From Ascidia mentula (Eukaryota; Chordata; Ascidiacea; Phlebobranchia; Ascidiidae), in assembly GCA_947561715.1 (NCBI GenBank), contig OX387199.1, positions 19,039,001 to 19,103,000 of the forward strand: a stretch of DNA of 64,000 bases, written 5' to 3'. This document shows positions 49,678-60,886 of the stretch, one piece after another. Under the pieces are notes generated by a model. That model was not told the DNA's origin. It searched no databases and was given only the letters and a program-made list of their open reading frames with translations. The first letter of the stretch is position 1. Each line of letters begins with the position of its first letter. Made by a program: the position numbers and the translations under genes.

Positions 49678-49833
49678 GGATTTTATAGATGTAAACATAG
49701 TAACCACACCAGCTCTGTGACTGCCTTTATCTCCAACACTTATACAATCCACAGTAATTAGCCAAGACGTCCAACACTTATATGAAGGGTTCACACCGCC
49801 TAGATATAACTCTCCACAATCTGGTAGTGACAA
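49678..49833 (-). pseudogene. Inverted remnant with exons 6 and 7 fused by a deletion, interval 8
   Basis: A deletion of about 200 bp joins the exon 6-like part (YLGGVNPS) directly to the exon 7-like part (YKCWTSWLITVDCIS) in one minus-strand frame of 62 codons. The fusion looks accidental. Confidence 0.7.
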
Positions 49834-50384
49834 ATGTCCATAATTTAGGGATACTTATTAGAATCTAAACGAGTTGATTACCCTGAAACCAACACTAACA
49901 GTACCAGAATTTTTTATTAGATGTTTGCAGGTCGTATTGATCCTCAAAGCAGTTTTACGCCCGCATTGGGAAAACAACTCGATCAAAAACTTCACCGAAA
50001 ATGGCCACAATCAAAAAGTAAATGTTGCAATAAAGAGATTTCCATCAGGTTAATACGTTGACGTTTCGGTTGGAACAAAGTGCGTCAAATGCACTTTGTG
50101 TGGTTTGCAGGGTCGGCTTGTTATCAGAATATTACTATGGTCCGTAAAGTTGCAGAGGACAAACTTCTACAAAATCGTTCTTTCTATTGTTGTAAAAGGC
50201 CTCTTCGAAATTGTATAGATGCGAAACTTCTCACCAACAAATATTGCGTGACGCCATCTTTCCGGACTCCTATCATGTCTAAAGAATTCTACTCAGTTTC
50301 ACTGCTCTTCACTTTTGCAGGGTTGTTCGGTAGTTAGTTGGTTTCTTGTGTAAGTTTAAAACAGTTTTCAACAAGATTGGAAAG

Positions 50385-52678
50385 ATGAAGAAAGAAATGT
50401 TGATGTTATTTTTGTTGGCAACACTTTGCAGTGCTCACATGTGAGTGTGTGTCATCTTCAAATCAGTTAACTATGTTTTACATGCTGACAATTTTGACGC
50501 AACAGCAAAACTGATTGATCTTTTTAACTTTTTGTTGGTCAGATTAACCAGGAAACCCATTTACTAGTGCATGTGTGAAACTACAATATTAATTATTTGT
50601 TATGCCACTTTTATCTCTAAGTGTAATATATGTTCTTTTTGGTGAAGAATAAATCTTACACCCCATGAGACTTTGAGCCAAACTTCAATGGAAAGAAAAT
50701 CAATTGTCAACGAATTCCAGAAACGTCACGACAAACGTGTATTTGCTTCCAGCAAGGCCGCTGTTTCCGTACCTCTTGTAAACTATCATAATGTAACCTC
50801 ACCCAAACATCCATAAAAACATATCTTAACTTACCAGAATATTCTATATTAGTTGTTTTACTTGGGAGAAATTGGAATAGGAACCCCTCAACAAATATTT
50901 ATCGTCCTTTTTGATACTCGGAAGGAAATCGCTTGGGTGCCCGCGGTTAAATGTGACACAAACAGGGTTGCATGCTGTGAGTATAACATGGTCGACACGC
51001 TTTTGCTTTGTCTTAAAATTGCAGGTTTTTATCGCAGCCGACCATCACAAATATAACAGTGCTGACTCTTCAACATATGTTAAAACCGGAAAGAATTACT
51101 CGTTTGAAGGTTGCACAGGAATTTATAGTCAAGATGTGATCTCTGTAAGACACTTGTTAATTTCCTTATCATTGAAGGTAAACATTAATATATTTTCAGG
51201 TTGGGGGTTTGAGTGTGAATCAGACCTTTGTTGAGATGATTGAAACTCCATGTGGTCTTCGAGACGATTGGTATGACGGAGTAGTTGGAATGAATTTTCC
51301 ACGTGGGAACTATACACCTATGTTCAATCACATGTTTCAAAAGGGGATAGTGAACAAATATCAGTTCTCATTCTATCTTAACAGGTAAATTAGTTGTAAA
51401 ATTGTGCATGTAATATTTCAACAAAAAAAACGCGTTCGTCACGGTCAGAAATCGTTTTCAAAGTTGTTTTTTTGAAAAACAATATTTGTCTTGTTATTCG
51501 AACCTGCGAAATATTACTTATATCTTTTCCTGTCTTTCCTATTGAACCTATCATGATTTAGAGATTTGTCACTACCAGATGGTGGAGAATTATATCTGGG
51601 CGGTGTGAACCCTGCAAGATTCACTGGAAAGTTTAACTACCATAAAGTTGTCGGAAAGGTAACCTATAGTAGTCCATTTGCACATCACTAAAATGTCTGC
51701 AATTCAAAATAAACCAACGAAAGAATTTTTGTTTGTTACTAATCCTCTCGGCGCACGCAAGCGGATTTGTAGCACCGTGTCGTTCAATTTGATCATCAAT
51801 TATGTTGACTTTCAGAATAACTGGCAAATTTCCGTAGATGGTATAAGTGTTGGAGATAAGGCTGGTACCAAAGCTTGTGTCGGTGGTTGTCTGGCAATTA
51901 TTGGTTCAGGAAATAACCAATTTGTTGGCCCTACAGATGAAGTCGCGATGATGGCCCATGCCGTTGGAGCTATGGAAACCTCCACGAAGGTGATAACGTT
52001 AAAAATATTAAAACTTGCTACCTGCGCTTTATGTGTTTATCTAATCTATATTGTTCGTTGTAGAATCAATATTCGGTGAATTGTGGCGACAAGCATCGAA
52101 TGCCGAATATTACATTCACTCTCTCCGGCATCAAATACGTTCTCACACCCGAGGAGTACGTCGTGACGGTTCGTTCAAACCAGTATATTTTTCGGTTCCT
52201 AAAAGAGTTGGTAATTCAATAACAACCCCCGAATCGGCGAAAAAAATAAGATATTTAATTCGATTTTTTTTGGACAATATCAATTGGTCGTACTAAATGC
52301 TAAACTTCCTGTACCGCCCACCGCGATTGTCTGATTTATGAGCAATCTTAAAAAATCGATTTCGTCTGCACTGGCATCCTCAGTTGCAATTTGAAACTGC
52401 TGATTTGTTTATAACATTGACCGCTAAAATCTGGTGTTTATTTTAGCCATTTTTTTCTATTGTTAAACTGTGTCTATACATTTTTGTTGAGTAAACATTT
52501 TATTCCTTTGTAACAGTTTTTGGAGCATTGCATCTTCGGGTTTTACGGCGAAAACATTATGTCAGAAGATGGTCCATTGTGGATCTTTGGTGTCATGTTT
52601 ATGAGAAATTACTACACAACTTTCGATATCGCCAACAACCGTGTTGGATTCGCAACATTGGCACCGGTTTCTAAATGA
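50385..52678 (+). CDS. Copy 9: secreted pseudo-aspartic protease (DTR / GSG)
   Basis: Exons 50385-50440, 50678-50792, 50853-50976, 51038-51144, 51200-51384, 51562-51658, 51816-51989, 52064-52168, 52517-52678; 374 residues. The first triplet is D78-T79-R80, then [11 protein letters not shown]: a charged side chain replaces the Gly at the catalytic turn. The second is G-S-G ([12 protein letters not shown]). Exon 5 has [12 protein letters not shown], adding an unpaired Cys, and NFPRGNYT. Exon 8 reads [18 protein letters not shown]. Exon 9 starts [13 protein letters not shown] and has IMSEDGPLW. Intron 8 is shortened by a deletion near 52300. Conserved 5' flank 50171-50384. Confidence 0.87.
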
Positions 52679-54349
52679 TCGTAATCAAACCCAAAATGAG
52701 CAGCAGTAACCACTTGAAAGCTGTGTCGTTGATATACACATGAAACGAAATATATAATCAAGTGTATTTGTATTGCCGTTGGTTAACTGCGTTGTTGTGT
52801 TGTTTTTGGCGATACCGATGATGCCTGCAAACATAGGCGAAATATATATGTCGTAGAAACTTTAAACTGACGGACGACTCAGGATTATTCATAATATCTT
52901 GTAGTAATCCGTTACTGAGTCTCTGTCAGCCATATAGAGACTATACAGGCGATTCAAAGAAATCAAACTCTCATTAATCAAGTGTAAATAATGAATTTCA
53001 TTGCAAGTATTTTTTCTGTTTCGCTGATTATGTGATTGGTTTAAAAAAAAAATACCAAGAAAAGGTTGAAAAATATGTATTAGTTTTTTGAATGTGGTAA
53101 AATGCAGTAATGTAGTAAAATTGGGTGGTGTACGGAGGCCCAAATCGTAATGGTTGATTATATAAATAGTTGATTAAATCCAAAGCATAACAGAAGGGAA
53201 TGCGACTACTGGTTGGTGATTTTAAAAGGGTGTCTACATGGAAAAAGGCAAAGAATCAATGCCTGACATGAAGCAATAGCCGACTAACGGTTAAACCCTG
53301 GTGAACAACATGTTTCAGGCAACGTTTAAATATAACTATGAAACGAGTAACGAAACTACTTGTAACTATGGTCGGATGAAAGCAGGATGTTGGGAAAGAC
53401 GGCGTCACGCATTTTTAATTGTGTGAAGTTTTGCAACGAAAGAAACCGTTTATTTCAGTATAGAACGCATGGCAGGAGTAGTGTGAATGATATACACTGA
53501 TTACAACTTATACACCCACGTTGTTGTTACTTAATTCGTTGTTACCTCATTGTTTCGTTATGAATGTTGTTACTTCATTCGATAGTAATTCCATTTTTTT
53601 TGGATCTACACTTTCGTAGTGTGGCTGCAACATTTTAAACGTTCCATTGGCGCTCTAATAGTTACCGATGTGACTTGTCCACTGTATATCTACACACCAG
53701 CACATGTAGCCCAGTGAATAAGAAAATAGGTCACAGCGTCATCAATTAAAACATTACCGAGAGCAAGATTCTCTGGAGTCTTGTCTGTTGTGCGGGACAT
53801 CGTTGATATCAAAGGTTTATTCACTTACAGGACAACAAAATCTAAAGAGGACTAATCAATGTTGTATCACCTAAATTTAAAGCCAGTCCAGAGACATAAC
53901 GATTTCAGACATGGAATCCTCTGATTACGGCATTTTACAGGGTGGATAACATAACCAACGCACGATACACAGCAAACCTTCGCAGATCTGCGTGCTAATC
54001 ACAAAAGTGTTTGCAGAATATTAATTTAATTTTGATCCGTTCTAACCAAGGCCCCCTGGGTACCGTACCATGATATGTGTATTTCGGAAAATATATTTCG
54101 CCTAAAGTCATCATTAGTTTCTTATTAATTGATTTAACTGAACTGTCTGCAAGATCGGTTTGTTGACTTTGCATAGAAATATATATCGCGCTTATCACGT
54201 TCATGATTATGATATGGTTAAGACACACACGGGAAGTCGAGCCACTGATCACAAACCCATCACGAGAGGATACATGTTCTAGACTGGAGATTCGCGATCC
54301 ACCAGGCGAAATTAGTACTAAGGTCTTAAAACAGTTTGTTGTTGATATT
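52679..54349. other. Interval 9: 3' flank of copy 9 and the same repeat
   Basis: No gene seen. B-box-like motif at 54233-54243 on the minus strand. From about 54060 to 54345 it matches interval 2 more closely than its neighbours, a mosaic pattern. Confidence 0.4.
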
Positions 54350-54481
54350 GCCAGGCATATTACTTAGTAATTTAAGGCTCTTCTGGCAAAAAGAAAACTT
54401 GTTTAAACGACGTTTCGGTCGTTATTCAACAGACCTTCATCAGGACAAGTGAAGCGAAACGCCAACACGGCGATAAATAGT
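54350..54481 (-). repeat. Retroelement end with hammerhead-like core, interval 9
   Basis: Core 54412-54443 intact. Confidence 0.5.
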
Positions 54482-54682
54482 CAAACGTGAAAAAGGCAAA
54501 AAGGCGAATGAAGCACGAAAAAGCGTGTGACAATTGAAGACCTTTATGAAGGATAAATGTACATGAGTATTATGCAAATACGCATTGAGACAATAATATG
54601 AATTTTGAGAGCTACACACAGATGGCCACTGTATCGACCAATAAAGTGATCAGTGCAGCTTGGTGTGATTATTGACGGTAAA

Positions 54683-55038
54683 GGATTTTATAGATGTAAA
54701 CATAGTAACCACACCAGCTCTGTGACTACCTTTATCTCCAACACTTATACCATCCATAGTAATTAGCGAATACGTCCAACACTTATAACCATGAAGGAAA
54801 CATAATTGTTTGTCAAACTCGTCCATAGAGTGCAAAGAAATTAACTGCGCACTTAAATTGATGTAATCAAAGAGTTAAATTTGTTTGGAAATTTTCGTTT
54901 CAAATTGTGAACATTACTGCACCTACTGGTGGGAAACAAACCTGCCTTATCGACAACTTTACGGTAGTTCAACTTTCCAGTGAATCTTGAAGGGTTCACA
55001 CCGCCTAGATATAACTCTCCACAATCTGGTAGTGACAA
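54683..55038 (-). pseudogene. Inverted remnant of exons 6-7, interval 9
   Basis: Exon 6-like [20 protein letters not shown]; exon 7-like [14 protein letters not shown]. Confidence 0.75.
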
Positions 55039-55589
55039 ATGTCCATAATTTAGGGATACTTATTAGAATCTAAACGAGTTGATTACCCTGAAACCAACAC
55101 TAACAGTACCAGAATTTTTTATTAGATGTTTGCAGGTCGTATTGATCCTCAAAGCAGTTTTTCGCCCGCATTGGGAAAACAACTCGATCAAAAACTTCAC
55201 CGAAAATGGCCACAATCAAAAAGTAAATGTTGCAATAAAGAGATTTCCATCAGGTTAATACGTTGACGTTTCGGTTGGAACAAAGTGCGTCAAATGCACT
55301 TTGTGCGGATTGCAGGGTCGGCTTGTTATCAGAATATTACTATAGTCAGTGAAGTTGCAGAGGACAAACTTCTACAAAATCGTTCTTTCTATTGTTGTAA
55401 AAGGCCTCTTCGAAATTGTATAGATGCGAAACTTCTCACCAACAAATATTGCGTGACGCCATCTTTCCGGACTCCTATCATGTCTAAAGAATTCTACTCA
55501 GTTTCACTGCTCTTCACTTTTGCAGGGTTGTTCGGTAGTTAGTTGGTTTCTTGTGTAAGTTTAAAACAGTTTTCAACAAGATTGGAAAG

Positions 55590-57995
55590 ATGAAGAAAAA
55601 AATGTTGATGTTATTTTTGTTGGCAACACTTTGCAGTGCTCACATGTGAGTGTGTGCCATCTTGAAATCAGTTAACTATGTTTGACATGCTGACAATTTT
55701 GACGCAACAGCAAAACTCATTAATCTTTTTAACTTTTTGTGGGTCAGATTATCCAGGAAACCCATTTACTAGTGCATGTGTGAAACTACAATATCAATTA
55801 TTTATTATGCCATTTTTATCTCTAAGTGTAATATATGTTCTTTTTGGTGAAGAATAAATCTTCCACCCCATGAGACTTTGAGCCAAACTTCAATGGAAAG
55901 AAAATCAATTGTCAACGAATTCCAGAAACGTCACGACAAACGTCTATTTGCTTCCAGCAAGGCCGCTGTTTCCGTGCCTCTTGTAAACTTTAATAACGTA
56001 ACCTCACCCAAACATCTATAAAAACACAACTTGACTTACCAGAATATTCTATATTAGTTGTTTTACTTGGGAGAAATTGGAATTGGAACCCCTCAACAAA
56101 TATTTATCGTCCTTTTTAATACTGGGGTGGAAATCGCTTCGGTGCCCTCGGTTAAATGTGATACAAACAGGGTTGCATGCTGTGAGTATAACATGGTCGA
56201 CACGCTTTTGCTTTGTCTTAAAATTGCAGGTTTTTATCGCAGCCGACCATCACAAATATAACAGTGCTGACTCTTCAACATATGTTAAAACCGGAAAGAA
56301 TTACTCGTTTGAAGGTTACACAGGAATTTATAGTCAAGATGTGATCTCTGTAAGACACTTGGTAATTTCCTTATCATTGAAGGTAAACATTAATATATTT
56401 TCAGGTTGGGGGTTTGAGTGTGAATCAGACCTTTGTTGAGATGATTGAAACTCCATATGGTCTTCAAGACGATTGGTATGACGGAGTAGTTGGAATGAAT
56501 TTTCCAACTTTGAACTATACACCTATGTTCAATCACATGTTTCAAAAGGGGATAGTGAACAAAAATCAGTTCTCATTCTATCTTAACAGGTAAATTAGTT
56601 GTAAAATTGTGCATGAATTATTTCAACAAAAAAGACGCGTTCGTCGCGGTCAGAAATCGTTTTTCAAAGTTGTTTTTTTGAAAAACAATATTTGTCTTGT
56701 TATTCGAACCTGCGAAATATTACCTATATCTTTTCCTGTCTGTCCTATTGAACCTATCATAATTTAGAGATTTGTCACTACCAGATGGTGGAGAGTTATA
56801 TCTGGGCGGTGTGAACCCTGCAAGATTCACTGGAAAGTTTAACTACCATCAAGTTGTTGGAAAGGTAACCTATAGTAGTCCATTTGCACCATACTAAAAT
56901 GTCTGCAATTCAAAATAAACCAACGAAACAATTTTTTTGTTTGTTACCAATCCACTCGGCGCACGCAAGCGGAATTGTAGCACCGTGTCTTTCAATTTGA
57001 TCATCAATTATGTTGACTTTCAGAATAACTGGCAAATTTCCGTGGATGGTATAAGTGTTGGAGATAAGGCTGGTGCCAAAGTTTGTGTCGGTGGTTGTCT
57101 GGCAATGATCAGTTCAGGATGTAACCAATTTATTGGCCCTACAGATGAAGTCGCGATGATGGCCCATGCTGTTGGAGCTATGGAAACCTCCACAAAGGTG
57201 GTCACTTTTTAAACATTAAAACTTGCTTCCTGCGCTTTATGTGTTTATCTAATCTAAACTGTTTGTTGCAGAATCGATATGCATTTAATTGTGGAGACAT
57301 GCCTCAAATGCCGAATATTACATTCACTCTCTCCGGCATCAAATACGTTCTCACACCCGAGGAGTACGTCATAACGGTTCGTTTAAACCAGTCTTCCAAC
57401 AAACTCTCTAAGAAAGTTGGTAATTGAATAACAACCCCCGAATCGGCGAAAAAAAATGAGAAATTTAATTCGATTTTTTTGAACAATATCAATTCGACGT
57501 ACGAGACTGTTGCAACAACACTGGTTTTTTAAACTTTGATTTACTCTTAAACGTATAAAGTATACCATTATTCCAACCCTACATCATAGGCCTGATAAAA
57601 GCTTTAACGACTAAATGCTGAACTTCCTGTAACGCCCACCGCCATTGTCTGATTTATGAGCAATCTTGAAAAATCGATTTCGTCTGCACGGGCATCCTCA
57701 GTTGCAATTTGGAACTGCTGATATTTTTATAACATTGACCGCTAAAATCTGGTCTTTATTTTAGTAATTTTTTCTGTTGTTAAACTGTGCCTATACGGTA
57801 TTATTGAGTAAACATTTTATTCCTTTATAACAGTGTAAGGAGGATTGCATCTTCGGGTTTTTCGGCGATAACATAATGTCAGAAGATGGTCCATTGTGGT
57901 TCTTTGGTGTCATGTTTATGAGAAATTACTACACAACTTTCGATATCGCCAACAGCCGTGTTGGATTCGCAACATTGGCGCCGGTTTCAAAGTGA
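55590..57995 (+). CDS. Copy 10: secreted pseudo-aspartic protease (NTG / SSG)
   Basis: Exons 55590-55645, 55883-55997, 56058-56181, 56243-56349, 56405-56589, 56768-56864, 57024-57197, 57272-57376, 57834-57995; 374 residues. The signal peptide starts MKKKMLML. The first triplet is N78-T79-G80, then VEIASVPS: the Gly is present but the Asp is Asn. The second is S-S-G (CLAMISSGCNQF), with Ser in place of Asp. Exon 5 carries NFPTLNYT. Exon 8 reads [18 protein letters not shown]. Exon 9 starts CKEDCIFGFFGDN and has PLWFFG and ANSRVGFA. Closest relative is copy 11, with near-identical introns. Conserved 5' flank 55376-55589. Confidence 0.87.
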
Positions 57996-59662
57996 TCAAG
58001 CCTAACATGAGCAGCAGTAACCACTTGAAAGCTGTGTCGTTGATATACACATGAAAAGAAATATATAATCAAGTGTATTTGTATTACTGTTGGTTAACTG
58101 CGTTGTTGTGTTGTTTTTTGCGATACCGATGATGCCTGCAAACACAGGCGAAATATATATGTCGTAGAAACTTTAAACTGACAGACGACTCAGGATTATT
58201 TATCATATATTGTACTAATCCGTTACTGAGTCTCTGTCAGCCATGTAGAGACTATACAGGCGATTCAAAGAAATCAAACTCTCATTAATCGAGTGTAAAT
58301 AATAGATTTTCATTGCAAGTATTTTTTCTGTTTCGCCGATTATGTGTATGTTTAAAAATATACCTAACCAACAAAAGGTTGAAAAATATGTAGTAGTTTT
58401 TTGAATGTGGTAAAATGTAGTAATGTAGTAAAATTGGGTGGTGTACGGAGGTCAAATCGTAACGGCTGATCATATAAATACTTGATTGAATCCAAAGTAT
58501 AACAGAAGGGAATGCGACAACTGGTTGGTGATTTTAAAAGGGTGTCTACATGGAAAAAGGCAAAGAATCAATTCCTCAATAAAGCAATAGCCGAGTAACG
58601 GCTAAACCCTAGTGAACAACATGTTTGAAGCAACGCTTAAATTCAACTATGAAACGAGTAACGAAACTACTTGTAACTATGGTCGGATGAAAGCAGGACG
58701 TTGGGAAAGACGGCGTCACGCATTTTTAATTGTGTGAAGTTTTGCATCGAAAGAAACCGTTTATTTCAGTATAGAACGCATGGCAGGAGTAGTGTGAATA
58801 ATATACACTGATTACAACTTATACACCCACGTTGATGTTACTTAATTCGTTGTTCCCTCATTGTTTCGTTATGAATGTTGTTACTTCATTCGATAACAAT
58901 TCCAAATTATTTGTATCTGCACTTCGTAGTGTGGCTGCAACATTTTAAACGTTTCATTGGCGGTCTAATAGTTACCGATGTGACTTGTCCACTGTATATC
59001 TACACACCAGCACATGTATAGCCCAGTGAATAAGAAAATGGGTCACAGCGTCATCAATTAAAACATTACCGAGAACAAGATTCTCTGGAGTCTTTTCTGT
59101 TGTGCGTGACATCGTTGATATCAAAGGTTTATTCACTTACAGGACAACAAAATCTAAAGAGGACTAATCAATGTTGTATCACCTAAAATTAAAGCTAGTC
59201 CAGAGACATAACGATTTCAGACATGAAATCCTCTGATTACGGTCTTTTACAGGGTGGATAACAAAACCGTCGCACGATACACAGCAAACCTTCGCAGATC
59301 TGCGTGCTAATCACAAAAGTGTTTGCAGAATATTAATTTAATTTTGATCCGTTCTAACCAAGGCTCCCTTGGTACCGTACCATGATATGTGTATTTCGGA
59401 ATATATATTTCGCCTGAAGTCATCATTAGTTTCTTATTAATTGATTTAACTGAACTGTCTGCAAGATCGGTTTGTTGACTTTGCATAGAAATATATATCG
59501 CGCTTATCACATTCATGATTATGACGTGGTAAAGACACTCACGGGGAGTCGAACCACTGATCACAAACCCATCACGAGGGGATACATGTTCTAGACTGGA
59601 GATGCCGCGATCCACCAGGCGGAATTAGTACTAAGGTATTAAAACAGTTTGTTGTTGATAAT
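57996..59662. other. Interval 10: 3' flank of copy 10 and the same repeat
   Basis: No gene seen. B-box-like motif at 59545-59555 on the minus strand. Confidence 0.4.
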
Positions 59663-59794
59663 GCCAGGCATATTACTTAGTAATTGATGGCTCTTCTGGC
59701 AAAAAGAAAACTTGTTTAAACGACGTTTCGGTCGTTATTCAACAGACCTTCATCAGGACAAGTGAAGCGAAACGCCAACACGGCGATAAATAGT
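59663..59794 (-). repeat. Retroelement end with hammerhead-like core, interval 10
   Basis: Core 59725-59756 intact. Confidence 0.5.
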
Positions 59795-59995
59795 CAAACG
59801 TGAAAAAGGCAAAAAGGCGAATGAAGCACGAAAAAGCGTGTGACAATTGAAGACCTTTATGAAGGATAAATGTACATGAGTATTATACAAATACGCATTG
59901 AGACAATCATATGAATTTTGAGAGCTACACACAGATGGCCACTGTATCGACCAATAAAGTGATCAGTGCAGCTTGGTGTGATTATTGACGGTAAA

Positions 59996-60340
59996 CGATT
60001 TTATAGATGTAAACATAGTAACCACACCAGCTCTGTGACTACCTTTATCTCCAACACTTATACAATCCATAGTAATTAGCCAAGACGTCCAACACTTATA
60101 ACCATGAAGGAAACATAATTGTTTGTCAAACTCATCCATAGAGTGCAAAGAAATTAACTGCGCACTTAAATTGATGTAATCAAAGAGTTAAATTTGTTTG
60201 GAAACTTTCGTTTCAAATTGTGGACATTACTGCACCTACAGGTGGGAAACAAACCTGCCTTATCGACAACTTTCCAGTGAATCTTGCAGGGTTCACACCG
60301 CATAGATATAACTCTCCACAATCTGGTAGTGACAAATGTC
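59996..60340 (-). pseudogene. Inverted remnant of exons 6-7, interval 10
   Basis: As in interval 9, with a small deletion in the exon 6-like part (about 60270) and VDG changed to MDC in the exon 7-like part. Confidence 0.72.
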
Positions 60341-60886
60341 CATAATTTAGGGATACTTATTAGAATCTAAACGAGTTGATTACCCTGAAACCAACACTAA
60401 CAGTACCAGAATTTTTTATTAGATGTTTGCAGGTCGTATTGATCCTCAAAGCAGTTTTTCGCCCGCATTGGGAAAACAACTCGATCAAAAACTTCACCGA
60501 AAATGGCCACAATCAAAAAGTAAATGTTGCAATAAAGAGATTTCCATCAGGTTAATACGTTGACGTTTCGGTTGGAACAAAGTGCGTCAAATGCACTTTG
60601 TGCGGATTGCAGGGTCGGCTTGTTATCAGAATATTACTATAGTCAGTGAAGTTGCAGAGGACAAACTTCTACAAAATCGTTCTTTCTATTGTTGTAAAAG
60701 GCCTCTTCGAAATTGTATAGATGCGAAACTTCTCACCAACAAATATTGCGTGACGGCATCTTTCCGGACTCCTATCATGTCTAAAGAATTCTACTCAGTT
60801 TCACTGCTCTTCACTTTTGCAGGGTTGTTCGGTAGTTAGTTGGTTTCTTGTGTAAGTTTAAAACAGTTTTCAACAAGATTGGAAAG

